NCBI GenBank assembly: GCA_028285545.1
Contig: JANQPA010000018.1
Coordinates: 248,001-312,000, forward strand
Direction of reading: 5' to 3'
Length of the DNA stretch: 64,000 bases
DNA from: Saprospiraceae bacterium
GTDB lineage: Bacteria > Bacteroidota > Bacteroidia > Chitinophagales > Saprospiraceae
Shown: piece after piece, positions 33,903 through 42,325 of the stretch
How positions within the stretch are numbered: position 1 is the first letter of the stretch
Layout: each line of letters opens with the position of its first letter
Notes under the pieces: generated by a model
Seen by the model: only the letters and a program-made list of their open reading frames with translations
What the model was told of the DNA's origin: nothing
Database searches by the model: none
Program-made: the position numbers and the translations under genes

Positions 33903-34072
33903 TTGAATAATTTGGGTGTTAAAAAATATGGGTTACTTTTTTTGTCTAATAAATACTTAGACTAGGCAATTTAAGGAAGGTTTAATTTGGGGTATTGGGA
34001 AAATACAAAATGACAGATAGCGCTTCTCAAGAAACAAGAATCTTTAAAGATACTGATTTCATATGAGTTCAA

Positions 34073-34552
34073 TTATTGGATGGAATTTTCTAATTCCTTC
34101 TGCTTTCTAGGTGAAGGCTGACCTGTTTCTATATAAATCACCAAATCGTCCATCAATCCCGGATATAGTTTTTTAAGAGCTATTTTCATGGGAATTTGTG
34201 CAAGCGTTCCTATCACGGGTATTACTTCAATTCGTGGTCCAAGGGTGATCTCTGTTTGGGTATCTGAAATCTTAGTCAGCCTCCATGAACTTAACACCGA
34301 ACGCACAAAAAAGGGCAGACCTTTCACAGAAAACTCCAGCACATAATTTTCATTGTCTACTTTGGTAATGGTGTCCATGAGTTTTCCAGATTCTGTTTCA
34401 CAAACCCTATCAAAATCTTCGTGCGGTAATCCCTTCCTGCAGTTAGAAGTTCCTGTTGCCCATCGATGTGATTTTGTAAAATCATCAATAACGAATTCCC
34501 AAATCTCCCCTATTGGTTTGTTAATGTTTCTGCTAAATTTTAAGTCGATCAT
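34073..34552 (-). CDS. SRPBCC-fold protein under TetR control
   Basis: 159 aa if started at MIDLKFSRN (34550-34552). A longer frame would start inside the 22-bp operator at 34570-34591, so I reject it. The protein has the START/Bet v1-like SRPBCC pattern: an N-terminal strand KFSRNINKPIGEIWEFV, W-A-T-G near 35, and a long C-terminal helix. Such proteins bind hydrophobic ligands or act as polyketide cyclase-like proteins. It is immediately downstream of a TetR gene, and a perfect palindrome lies between the two, so it is the presumed target of that regulator. Confidence 0.8.
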   Translation of the reverse strand: MIDLKFSRNINKPIGEIWEFVIDDFTKSHRWATGTSNCRKGLPHEDFDRVCETESGKLMDTITKVDNENYVLEFSVKGLPFFVRSVLSSWRLTKISDTQTEITLGPRIEVIPVIGTLAQIPMKIALKKLYPGLMDDLVIYIETGQPSPRKQKELENSIQ

Positions 34553-34569
34553 ATTATTATTTTCTATTT

Positions 34570-34591
34570 TTGGAATGAACATTCATTCCAA
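34570..34591. promoter_or_regulatory. TetR operator, 22-bp palindrome upstream of SRPBCC gene
   Basis: TTGGAATGAA, CA, TTCATTCCAA (34570-34591) is a perfect palindrome with 10-bp arms and ends 17 bases before the SRPBCC start. A shorter version of the same sequence lies just upstream of the TetR gene at 35179-35196. Shared sequence at both places makes it the likely binding site of the TetR regulator between them. Confidence 0.75.
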
Positions 34592-34608
34592 TTTGTGGAC
34601 AAAAAAAT

Positions 34609-35160
34609 TTATTCTTTAATTCCATCCCAAATCATACGAATATGGTTTTTCAAGGATATCTGCTTCTTTTTTGATGTGCTTAAATGTTGCTTTAAATAAG
34701 AAGAAATTCCGCCTCCTATAAATACCAGTATTTCGTCTATGCCAATGTTTTTAATAAACCTATGTTGCTGGCCACTTTTTAAAAGAACGGCCACTAATTC
34801 TACAGATTTATTTCCTTTTACCTTATTTTCCTTAGTAATTATAGGCGAAGCTTCCAGTTGTTGAAGGAAGTTAAAATAGGCAGGATGATTGATAAAGAAC
34901 TCAATGATGACTGCCAGGTAATTCTCAAATTGTGTTTTGATGGGCTGATCCGTGTTCACTTCCAAAAACAAATTTTCTTCTTGCTCTTTAATGCCAATGT
35001 ATATCTCATTGATCAAGACTTCTTTATTGGCAAAGTAATTATAGATGGTTCCCATACCAGTACCCGCAGCTTTTGCAATTTCTGACATAGGGGTATTGTG
35101 AACTCCTTTTTCTACAAGAAGTTCAAGTGCAGCATTTAATATGGCTTCTTTTTTAGTCAC
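34609..35160 (-). CDS. TetR family transcriptional regulator
   Basis: 183 aa when started at the GTG at 35158-35160 (encoding MTKKEAILNAAL); a TTG further upstream would lie inside the operator. The N-terminal helix-turn-helix reads LVEKGVHNTPMSEIAKAAGTGMGTIYNYFANKEVL, all TetR hallmarks, at about residues 14-48. The C-terminal ligand domain (60-183) is helical and not specific. A palindrome just upstream of the start and another before the downstream SRPBCC gene indicate autoregulation and control of that gene. The ligand is unknown, perhaps a hydrophobic compound bound by the SRPBCC protein. Confidence 0.9.
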   Translation of the reverse strand: MTKKEAILNAALELLVEKGVHNTPMSEIAKAAGTGMGTIYNYFANKEVLINEIYIGIKEQEENLFLEVNTDQPIKTQFENYLAVIIEFFINHPAYFNFLQQLEASPIITKENKVKGNKSVELVAVLLKSGQQHRFIKNIGIDEILVFIGGGISSYLKQHLSTSKKKQISLKNHIRMIWDGIKE

Positions 35161-35178
35161 AATACAAATATACAATTT

Positions 35179-35196
35179 TTGGAATGAATATTCCAA
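35179..35196. promoter_or_regulatory. TetR operator, autoregulatory site
   Basis: TTGGAATGAATATTCCAA (35179-35196) has 7-bp arms around GAAT. It is related to the palindrome at 34570-34591 and lies 18 bases before the GTG start of the TetR gene. Its position over the promoter fits repression of the regulator's own gene. Confidence 0.65.
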
Positions 35197-35222
35197 GTTT
35201 GTGTGGGAAAGTAAAAAATAAG

Positions 35223-35402
35223 CTATAGCGATTTAAATAATTCTCTATCTAGGAGTTCTTGGATTCTTTCGACTGCTTTTATTACTTGTCTACATTCTTC
35301 AATGGTGATTTTTTGGGATCTTTCATAGGTCATCAACTTATTTATATATTCAGTATCAGAGGCTAATCGGAAAAATGAAGTTTCATTTTTATCAGTTTGC
35401 AC
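35223..35402 (-). CDS. Small protein of 59 residues
   Basis: A frame of 59 codons starts at GTG (35400-35402) three bases after the upstream sequence TAAGGA and ends in TAG at 35223-35225. The protein begins MQTDKNETSFF and has two amphipathic helices (SDTEYINKLMTYERS and EECRQVIKAVERIQELLDR). It has the composition of a real, soluble, helical protein. It lies 50 bases downstream of the DUF6090 gene on the same strand. No homologue comes to mind. The GTG start and small size make it less certain. Confidence 0.5.
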   Translation of the reverse strand: MQTDKNETSFFRLASDTEYINKLMTYERSQKITIEECRQVIKAVERIQELLDRELFKSL

Positions 35403-35452
35403 TCCTTATAATTTTAATGATTCCTCAATTGCAAATAAGGTTCTCATCGGTA

Positions 35453-36250
35453 TTATTTATCAATCTCCGAATCGATAAGCTCCAACACTCTGGTTATATG
35501 TTGATCGATTTCTTCTGCATTCAACACTTTGATGTCCATCCACCACCTTCGCTGACCTAACAAATTGAAAAATGCAACCTCGTTTGTTAAGGAATGAATT
35601 TGACTTTTATCAATTCGATGATCACTCTTTCTTAGATCCAATCTACGCTGCTCACCGCTAGTCTTTGGGTTAGAAAAAACATCATAAAGGGGAATTACTT
35701 TGGAGAGATATGGAACCCATTGGTTGCTAATTTCTACCACCTTTGCATCATCTTCCCGAAAGTCATCTATCAGAGCTGTCCAAGTCAATATCATATGCTC
35801 CAATTCTTTATTTTGAAGGACTGCTATCTGCCCAGAACTCAAAAGCCCCTCGATAGTTGACATTTCAGGATTCCAAGTGTAATGTGTAAATAATGTTCGG
35901 ATGCTTCGAATGTCTTCTAATTCAATTTCACTGATCCGCCTTTGCCCAATAAGTAACATTAGGCTATCAATTCCTTGAAACCTTCTTCTATACCTTAGAA
36001 GGACATCTTGCACTCCAATCTGATTATCCTGAAATTCCTTCCGAAGAGATTTTAGAATAATTTGTTCATCGTTTCGATCCTTTTTCCATTCATTCCAATT
36101 ATTGATTTGCAATGCAATCAATATCCCAATTACTACCAAGGTGATTTCACCAAATGCATAAACAAGGTATTTAGTAAACCTACCAGTTCGTCCTGCGGGC
36201 TGGTTTTCAGAAAGCAGTCTTAAACGAGTTTTTCGAAAGAATTTTAGCAT
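35453..36250 (-). CDS. DUF6090 family membrane protein
   Basis: 265 aa. The N-terminal pattern MLKFFRKTRLRLLSE, KYLVYAFGEITLVVIGILIALQINNWNEWKK is the hallmark of DUF6090, a family very abundant in Bacteroidota: one membrane helix at about 31-49 and a soluble helical domain after it. The rest contains RTLFTHYTWNPEM and a helical bundle of unknown role. The family is often found in multiple paralogues around palindromic repeats in such genomes. Palindrome doublet D4 lies 16 bases upstream of its start codon. Confidence 0.85.
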   Translation of the reverse strand: MLKFFRKTRLRLLSENQPAGRTGRFTKYLVYAFGEITLVVIGILIALQINNWNEWKKDRNDEQIILKSLRKEFQDNQIGVQDVLLRYRRRFQGIDSLMLLIGQRRISEIELEDIRSIRTLFTHYTWNPEMSTIEGLLSSGQIAVLQNKELEHMILTWTALIDDFREDDAKVVEISNQWVPYLSKVIPLYDVFSNPKTSGEQRRLDLRKSDHRIDKSQIHSLTNEVAFFNLLGQRRWWMDIKVLNAEEIDQHITRVLELIDSEIDK

Positions 36251-36266
36251 GAATTCTACAATTATC

Positions 36267-36336
36267 GCCAGTTTGGAAACTGGTTGGGTATTGCGTATGC
36301 CAGTTTGGAAACTGGCACGAGCAGACTGGCACGAAC
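36267..36336 (-). repeat. Palindrome doublet D4
   Basis: GCCAGTTTGGAAACTGGT (36267-36284), a 14-base spacer with GTATTGCGTAT, then GCCAGTTTGGAAACTGGC (36299-36316), ACGAGC, and a partial third copy (AGACTGGCACGAAC). The spacing of 32 bases between palindromes is the same as in D2 and D5. It sits between the EGF-lipoprotein stop and the DUF6090 start. Confidence 0.85.
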
Positions 36337-36369
36337 ATGAAATTAATTAAGAGATCTTTTTAATCGATA

Positions 36370-37212
36370 TTAAAAAGCCCTGGTAGGCCGAATATCATCT
36401 CCACTAATCTTATTGATATTCACTATGGTATCCCTCCAAAAGAGTCTCAATACAAAATTTGTGGCATCATGCTCTGTAGAACTCTGATATCTTCGGATAT
36501 TACCAAGAAAGTTGTTGTGTCCTTTTAAATGAAGATTGTGATAAATCAAATCTACCTCATCAATAGAGGGCAAGAACCAATCGTCAAAGTCATTGAGCAC
36601 TAAATTATCACATATTATGGCCGATTTTGGAGCTCTTGCACACATTTTTTCAATCATGATCTTGGTGTTCGTGGCCCCATCGCCAACTTCTCTACCAGTT
36701 GCTCCCGTTACTTCAAAACATCCCCACTCGTCAAAATTTCCATAGTCTTTGTCCGTACAGACCAAGCCTTCTCCTGCAAATTTGGGGTACATTTCTGGCT
36801 GGGTATTGACAAAAAAGATAATCCCACCTGCATAATTTTTTCCATATAGACTATCTAAGGGTACTCCTCCATTAAACAATTCTAAGGGCGTGCGGCCATT
36901 TTCTAGCAACATTTGCGCCTTTGCTGGATCAAAATTTTCGCAATTTGCTCCAATAAAGCCCTCAGGGCAGTCGCAGGTTCCATCTACACAAGTGCCGCCG
37001 TTCTCGCATTGAACATTTTGAGTAATACATCTATCCTCTATCTCACAGTTAGGGCCAGAAAAACCAGGAGGGCAAGCACAGGTGCCATCATCACAGGTGC
37101 CTCCGTTTTGGCAAAGAACTGACTCGCAGGGATCTTTTTCACAAGAGGTTGATAATAGGGAAATAAAAGCAAAAAAGCTTAAAAAAGAAAGTAGTTTAAA
37201 AGTAGTTTTCAT
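36370..37212 (-). CDS. Lipoprotein with two EGF-like domains and a C-terminal DUF1566-like domain
   Basis: 280 aa with signal peptide and lipobox STSC at residue 24. Two EGF-like modules follow: one at about 29-56 (VLCQNGGTCDDGTCACPPGF) and one at about 62-91 (CENGGTCVDGTCDCPEGF), each with six cysteines. The C-terminal part (about 95-280) contains DDWFLPSIDEVDLIYHNL and GGIIFFV, the usual motifs of the Fib_succ_major/DUF1566 adhesion-like fold. It is likely a surface protein for matrix or polysaccharide contact. EGF modules are rare in bacteria but known in Bacteroidota of this type. Monocistronic. Confidence 0.85.
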   Translation of the reverse strand: MKTTFKLLSFLSFFAFISLLSTSCEKDPCESVLCQNGGTCDDGTCACPPGFSGPNCEIEDRCITQNVQCENGGTCVDGTCDCPEGFIGANCENFDPAKAQMLLENGRTPLELFNGGVPLDSLYGKNYAGGIIFFVNTQPEMYPKFAGEGLVCTDKDYGNFDEWGCFEVTGATGREVGDGATNTKIMIEKMCARAPKSAIICDNLVLNDFDDWFLPSIDEVDLIYHNLHLKGHNNFLGNIRRYQSSTEHDATNFVLRLFWRDTIVNINKISGDDIRPTRAF

Positions 37213-37369
37213 GGTTAGATTTTTAAAGAGGGTGTCATTAAAGATAATATTTTGCTAGATAGGGTTTTGAAAAACATTGAGTTTTTGAAATTTAAAAATT
37301 AGTTATATGAATTTTACATAAAACAATTTTTAGAACGTTTATGATTTGTACAGGCCTACGCATCATATC

Positions 37370-37465
37370 GCCAGTTTGGAAACTGGCTGAGTTTTGTGTA
37401 AGGCGGTTAGGAAACCGCCACAAACGGAAACTGGCAGGGTTTTGCATATAACGGTTAGGAAACCG
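37370..37465 (-). repeat. Palindrome doublet D5 with partial copies
   Basis: GCCAGTTTGGAAACTGGC (37370-37387), a 14-base spacer, GGCGGTTAGGAAACCGCC (37402-37419), ACAAAC, then a half palindrome GGAAACTGGC, another TTTTGCATA spacer, and CGGTTAGGAAACCG (37452-37465). It lies between the EGF lipoprotein start and the stop of the hydrolase gene at 37496. The rest of the 283-base gap is AT-rich without features. Confidence 0.85.
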
Positions 37466-37495
37466 ACATGAACAAGAGCCATGAACAAGGTTGGT

Positions 37496-38533
37496 TTATT
37501 GTCTATCTTTTAACCAGTTTTCAAGAACATCTAGAAACCCATCGCATCTTTTATAAGACAAGTCATTGTCTTGGAATTCATAGAAACCTCCGGTTTTGCA
37601 TTCATGCATGCTGTGGTTACAATTTGGAAATGATTTTATTGTCATCTCAGTATCTCGAGCTATGTTTTCTTCATAAAACAATTTGGTTTTTTTCCAATCT
37701 ACGTTCATATCATTTTCTCCAAATAAGGCTAAAATAGGGCAATTTATATTTGACAAAATAGAATCAAAATTCTTTATGACCACTTGCAGTCCAGTTTCTT
37801 CATCGAGTTCTTCCTTCATGAGTGTCGGTTGATAATTATAATAATCCTCTTCCGTAATGGTGCCATTAAACCGTAACCAAAAAGCATTCTTTCTAAGGTT
37901 TGGTGTGGCATTCAGGGCGCTTTCAAAACTTCCTCCTGAATGATGGATTTTTACAGCTGCTAACCATTCGCCAACCAATAAGTCAATAGAATCTTTAGGC
38001 ATTCCCCCGATTCGTAGGTTTTGTTCGAGCAAATACCCGAAGTTTTCTTTATCATCTACACCACTTACCGTAATCCAAAATTTAATGTCCTTGTATTGGT
38101 TTATTACGATGGGATTAATCCAACTAGCTCTGCTACCGCCATATAAAGCAATATCATCTGAACCTGGTACCTTCCTTTCTTTCAGAGTATTAATAGCCGC
38201 AATAACCTCCAATGCGCTGTTATGAACGGATTGATTGTAATTAAAAGTGCCACCGCTTTTTCCACATCCTATTTTATCCCACAAATAAGTGGCATAGCCT
38301 GTTTTGACGATTGTTTCTCTTATATCTGAATACCATTCCTGAGCCACAGCATTTGTCTCACCTGATCCGTGAATAATAAGTACAATTCCATTAGGTTTTT
38401 GATCTTTGGGAAGGTTCAATACTCCATTCAAAACTACTCCCTCAAATTCAAATTCAAAAATTTGTCTATCGCTTTGGGCATTTGAGATGATGGCCATCAG
38501 GAAGAAGATTGCTAATACAGTGATTGTTTTCAT
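37496..38533 (-). CDS. Secreted alpha/beta hydrolase (serine aminopeptidase-like)
   Basis: 345 aa with a signal peptide (MKTITVLAIFFLMAIISNA). The hydrolase fold shows IVLIIHGSGETN (oxyanion), a nucleophile serine in LYGGSRAS (near 154), the acid in ALFGENDMNVD and the histidine in NCNHSMHECK. The closest group is the S9/S33-like 'alpha/beta fold hydrolase, secreted' family found in Bacteroidota. Its substrate is unknown. The gene is separated by 339 bases from the next hydrolase on the same strand, with a 39-bp repeat in between, so they may not be one operon. Confidence 0.82.
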   Translation of the reverse strand: MKTITVLAIFFLMAIISNAQSDRQIFEFEFEGVVLNGVLNLPKDQKPNGIVLIIHGSGETNAVAQEWYSDIRETIVKTGYATYLWDKIGCGKSGGTFNYNQSVHNSALEVIAAINTLKERKVPGSDDIALYGGSRASWINPIVINQYKDIKFWITVSGVDDKENFGYLLEQNLRIGGMPKDSIDLLVGEWLAAVKIHHSGGSFESALNATPNLRKNAFWLRFNGTITEEDYYNYQPTLMKEELDEETGLQVVIKNFDSILSNINCPILALFGENDMNVDWKKTKLFYEENIARDTEMTIKSFPNCNHSMHECKTGGFYEFQDNDLSYKRCDGFLDVLENWLKDRQ

Positions 38534-38668
38534 TTGTCCATTTTTGATTTTCTAATTATCTCCTAAGACTAGCCATCCTCCAAAAAGTTGCGGATATCAC
38601 CAATAACCCATATTTTTTATATCATAAAAGTAAGTGGGGATATCTTTTCCAAATTTGCTCATCTAGTA

Positions 38669-38707
38669 TTTGCACATTTTCCAATCTACTCATTTGCTCA
38701 TCCAACA
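38669..38707 (+). repeat. 39-bp perfect direct repeat, copy 1 (in gap 38534-38872)
   Basis: The 39 bases beginning TTTGCACATTTTCCAATC and ending CTCATCCAACA are repeated exactly at 39908-39946. The surrounding 339-base gap has no gene. A shorter related piece (TTTCCAAATTTGCTCATCTA) precedes it, and an imperfect hairpin (CTTTGA pairing with TCAAAG) is at 38782-38798. The repeats flank the hydrolase gene at 38873-39760. Confidence 0.9.
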
Positions 38708-38872
38708 AAATGAATAGAACCACAATGCAGATAATTTTTGTTCCAGATCGAAATTAAACTATCGGTGGGCAACTCTAATTGCTTTGAAGAAATCAAAGAG
38801 TTGATAACATATTTAACCTTAGAATTTTTGAATTGTATTTTTAGTTAGTTATATTTTTCCAATCCTTAACCT

Positions 38873-39760
38873 TCATCTCACTTTTAGATGCTCATCCATC
38901 CAATTTATGAATTCCTTCTTCCATTCTGGAGTATTAACAAGACCAGGGCCATGAGCTCCACCCTCAACTACATAAAGCTTTGAAACTACATTCATTTCCT
39001 GAAGCTTCTCGAACATATTTTTTGAGTGAGAAACAGGGACCACTTCATCCTGGTCGCCATGTACTAACAAAATCGGAGGGTCATCGGGAGAAACATGAAA
39101 AATAGGTGATGCTTCCTGTGCAATTTTGTATTCAATAGACTTCTCACGTTTTTTAAAACCCAAAAAGGAATCCCCAAAACCTCTTTCCAAAAAGGATGTA
39201 GGAGCAGCCCTGGCAATGACGCATTGCACCTTTGAGCTCATTCTGTTGATCGGCGTGTCGTCTTCCGGAGCTGTATCATCATCGAGCACACCAAGCATAC
39301 AAACGAGATGACCACCGGATGAACCCCCGATAGCACCAATTCTATCAGGATTAATTCCGAATTTTTCTGCATGATATCGGATAAAGCGAACAGCCCGCTG
39401 AGCATCTTCCACAGCGGCAGGGTAGCGAAACCGGGGTTCAGCTCTATGGTTTATCGAGAATAGGGTATAACCGGCCCTCACTAATGCTTCCCCATCCATC
39501 TTTACATGTCTGTTATGATTAATCATCTTCGCATCATAGCTCATTCGTCTCGACCATCCGCTGCCTGTTATGTGAATGATACCGTAACCGTTTGGGTTTT
39601 CCGGATAATAGACATCCATAAGTAAGGCAAGTCCAGAATACATACCAAATACAATATTTCTGTCAACTTTGGCAGCATTGAGTTCAGGTTGAGCGGATAA
39701 TTTTAATGAAAAGGAAATTACTATCAGCGTTGTAAATATTTGAACTTGAATTTTATGCAT
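38873..39760 (-). CDS. Secreted esterase, BD-FAE / HSL-like alpha/beta hydrolase
   Basis: 295 aa with a signal peptide (MHKIQVQIFTTLIVISFSLKLSA). The catalytic serine is in IGGSSGGH (near 149), the acid in HGDQDEVVPV (near 239) and the histidine in VEGGAHGPG (near 270). The H-I-T-G-S-G-W segment takes the place of the HGGG oxyanion motif. The fold belongs to the hormone-sensitive-lipase/BD-FAE group, which includes feruloyl and acetyl-xylan esterases. It could help in degrading esterified polysaccharides together with the neighbouring hydrolases. It is bracketed by the two copies of a 39-bp repeat. Confidence 0.85.
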   Translation of the reverse strand: MHKIQVQIFTTLIVISFSLKLSAQPELNAAKVDRNIVFGMYSGLALLMDVYYPENPNGYGIIHITGSGWSRRMSYDAKMINHNRHVKMDGEALVRAGYTLFSINHRAEPRFRYPAAVEDAQRAVRFIRYHAEKFGINPDRIGAIGGSSGGHLVCMLGVLDDDTAPEDDTPINRMSSKVQCVIARAAPTSFLERGFGDSFLGFKKREKSIEYKIAQEASPIFHVSPDDPPILLVHGDQDEVVPVSHSKNMFEKLQEMNVVSKLYVVEGGAHGPGLVNTPEWKKEFINWMDEHLKVR

Positions 39761-39907
39761 ATCCTTTTGTTATTATAGCTTACACCTTAATATATCCAGA
39801 ATAAACTTTCGGATATACCTGAATAAATTTAAGCAACTTCCATCCTTAAACCAAGTCTTTCGTTTTTAAGTGCTACCGAATGGCCCAATAGACTGACAAG
39901 TTTTTGT

Positions 39908-39946
39908 TTTGCACATTTTCCAATCTACTCATTTGCTCATCCAACA
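39908..39946 (+). repeat. 39-bp perfect direct repeat, copy 2
   Basis: Identical to 38669-38707. It lies upstream of the AraC-type gene and upstream of the hydrolase gene, in the divergent gap 39761-39985. Nothing else in that gap is recognisable. Confidence 0.9.
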
Positions 39947-39985
39947 TTGTTTTTTTTAAATTTGTCCTGAAATAAATGCATCACC

Positions 39986-41065
39986 TTGACCATCACCATA
40001 GATAATTTACTTCAGGCTATCATTATCTTCCAAAGTTTTCTATTGGCTCTCTTTTTATTTTTTCATAAAAAAGGAAAACGGCTGAGTCACTTGTTGTTAG
40101 GAAGTGTATTATTGGTATTGGCCTGGCAAATGCTGGGAATATTCCTAGGTAATATTGGTATTCAAAAAACCTTCTTTGAAAGCGTAAATTGTTTATACGG
40201 GTTTTTATATGGTCCCTTGTTTTTCCTTTATACCAATTCCATTTGTAAGAAAGATTTTGCCATAAAAAAATCTGATTTGCTGCACTTCATCCCATTTATG
40301 GTTTCCATACTTGGAGTAATGTTCTTGAACACTGCTTTTTGTCAGCCTAGAGTCTACATCGCCTATGTGGCAAGTATTTTAATATATACGCTTTTGTCTT
40401 TTCTCAAAATCAGAAGATATCAAAAAGTAGTTAGGAATGCTTATTCGAGAGCCGAAATGATGCGATTAGATTGGCTCCTGTGGGCTTTCATTTTATTCAG
40501 TATTGTTATAGCAGTTGATATTTTTTCATTTGCCCTGTTCATGTTGAACATTCCAAATACTGTACTAGATGTTCTTATATTTATCGTCATTCTACTATTT
40601 GTAAACACCTTGTATTTTAAAGGATTACAGCATGCTGAAATCTTCACCGGGTTTAGTAAAGATGATGCCGAACTGAGTGACCAATTGACCGTTTCCTCAA
40701 AAATCAATTTATCTGAATCGGAAATTCAAGAAATCATTCTGAGTTTGGAAGCCTTTATGAAAACGCAGCATCCTTACAGAAATCCCAACCTAAGCATATC
40801 TGAATTAGCTCATCAAATCCATATACCCAAACGCAAGCTTTCAGAGTTAATTAATGCCTATTATCATCAAAACTTTGTGGATTTCATTAATACCTTTCGT
40901 ATTGAAGAGGCCAAATCTCGTTTGACAAATCCTAAGGATGAAAAAGAAACCATTCTCGAAGTGATGTACGCAGTTGGTTTTAATTCCAAATCTTCATTTA
41001 ACACCATTTTTAAGAGAAAGACCGGATTAACCCCTTCTCAATTTAGGAGGAAGAATGATGAATGA
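39986..41065 (+). CDS. Membrane-bound AraC-type transcriptional regulator
   Basis: 359 aa. Residues 1-210 contain six or seven membrane helices (from LLQAIIIFQSFLLALFLFF to LIFIVILLFVNTLYF). The C-terminal 100 residues are an AraC HTH pair: NLSISELAHQIHIPKRKLSELINAYYHQNFVDFINTFRI and VMYAVGFNSKSSFNTIFKRKTGLTPSQFR. The 7TM-AraC layout is frequent in Bacteroidota. The best start seems to be TTG at 39986 (MTITIDNLLQ); an ATG ten bases upstream is out of frame. It is divergent from the esterase gene and may control it. The start is uncertain; the family is firm. Confidence 0.85.
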   Translation: MTITIDNLLQAIIIFQSFLLALFLFFHKKGKRLSHLLLGSVLLVLAWQMLGIFLGNIGIQKTFFESVNCLYGFLYGPLFFLYTNSICKKDFAIKKSDLLHFIPFMVSILGVMFLNTAFCQPRVYIAYVASILIYTLLSFLKIRRYQKVVRNAYSRAEMMRLDWLLWAFILFSIVIAVDIFSFALFMLNIPNTVLDVLIFIVILLFVNTLYFKGLQHAEIFTGFSKDDAELSDQLTVSSKINLSESEIQEIILSLEAFMKTQHPYRNPNLSISELAHQIHIPKRKLSELINAYYHQNFVDFINTFRIEEAKSRLTNPKDEKETILEVMYAVGFNSKSSFNTIFKRKTGLTPSQFRRKNDE

Positions 41066-41212
41066 CAAATTTTGAATTTTGAATGGTGATTGTGGAGGTT
41101 CGGATTTATGCTTTCGAGTTTTCGAACCAATTTGGAGGACTAAAAATCGTTCGGATTCGCGTATGCGGTCGATCTGGAATGCCTCCTCTCCTACTTTTGT
41201 CCTAAAAAAATT

Positions 41213-42283
41213 ATGAAGTCACTCATTCACCTTTTTATCTTTTTAATTAGTTGTAGTATTTCCTCTCAAGCTCAAGATGTGTTGGTTTTTGAGGGTAAAA
41301 ATATTCAGGCAAGCAAGGTCAATATTCTACGTTTTGATTTTCAGGAAAGAAAGTATCAAGAATTTAAAACGCTGGAAGTTGAGACTTCATCCTCTTTCCA
41401 TTTTACTGACCAATTTATAGAACCTACTTTTTATCAAATTAAAATAGACGATCAAAAAGCAATTAGAGTAGCTGTTGAAAAGGCAGGTAAATTGCTTTTT
41501 AGTTTTGAGGAAAAATTAATTTTAAAGTCTAATGCTGCGAAAATTGCAGATTTTGGAACGACAATAGGTGCTTTGAATGAGCATTATTTTGCTAGTCTAA
41601 AAAAGGAATATGAAGAGGCCGTGGAAAAAAAGGATATGGCCCGTTTGGAAGTTTTAGAAAAACAGAAAGACGATTTATTGATCCAGTTTGTTGGTTCTAT
41701 GGAAAAGGCAGTTAGAGATATGGGGCCTTCTGCCCAAGCTTATCAGGCTCTAGGTTATTTTGATTCTCACAAAAATTTTGATTTCCTCAAAGAAATGGCT
41801 GAATCCTTTGAAAGAAAATTACCCAAGGCTCATTTAACTCAATTTTTGAGGCAAAGAGTGGATGCTGCCGCCCAAGTTCAAAAAGGTGCTAAAGCACCTC
41901 ATTTTACCACTAAAAATTTAGAAGGGAAAAAGATTGAATTATCTGATTATACCGGCTCTTACGTATTGGTGGATTTTTGGGCATCCTGGTGCCTGGCCTG
42001 TAGGGCTGAAAACCCAAAACTTGTAGAGCTTTATGCAAAGTTGCAGTCCAAAGGATTTGAAATTTTAAGCATTAGTAGAGATGAAGAGGAAGAAGCTTAT
42101 CAAAAAGCATTGGCTAAAGATGAATTAACCTGGACCCAGGTTTGGGATAGAGATGGTAGTCTGGCCAAATTGTATTTGGTTTCTTCTCTTCCTGCTAATT
42201 TTCTTTTGGATCCCAAAGGTAAAATAATGGCTAAAAATGTTACGGCGGATCAGTTGGATGCTATCTTGAAGGAGGTGTTTTAA
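41213..42283 (+). CDS. TlpA-like thiol-disulfide oxidoreductase
   Basis: 356 aa. Signal peptide MKSLIHLFIFLISCSISSQA, a DUF4369-like beta domain (about 20-110), a helical linker (115-210) and a TlpA/ResA thioredoxin domain with GAKAPHFTTKNLEG at its start and the redox motif WCLAC at 259-263. The linker between the cysteines (Leu-Ala) differs from the CPxC of ResA. It acts in the periplasm, probably reducing disulfides in secreted or c-type proteins. It is followed by a GAAGTA-type hairpin repeat and is monocistronic. Confidence 0.9.
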   Translation: MKSLIHLFIFLISCSISSQAQDVLVFEGKNIQASKVNILRFDFQERKYQEFKTLEVETSSSFHFTDQFIEPTFYQIKIDDQKAIRVAVEKAGKLLFSFEEKLILKSNAAKIADFGTTIGALNEHYFASLKKEYEEAVEKKDMARLEVLEKQKDDLLIQFVGSMEKAVRDMGPSAQAYQALGYFDSHKNFDFLKEMAESFERKLPKAHLTQFLRQRVDAAAQVQKGAKAPHFTTKNLEGKKIELSDYTGSYVLVDFWASWCLACRAENPKLVELYAKLQSKGFEILSISRDEEEEAYQKALAKDELTWTQVWDRDGSLAKLYLVSSLPANFLLDPKGKIMAKNVTADQLDAILKEVF

Positions 42284-42325
42284 AATAGTGATGACTTAAA
42301 TTAATTTATTGTGCTTTATTTTAAT

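Noticed and set aside
32790-37465. Integron attC sites for the palindromes
   Set aside because: No GTTRRRY core sites, no integrase, and the palindromes are symmetrical doublets with a conserved spacer rather than variable attC loops.
38770-38803. Intrinsic terminator behind the esterase gene
   Set aside because: A hairpin can form, but it is interrupted and no T-run follows on the minus strand.
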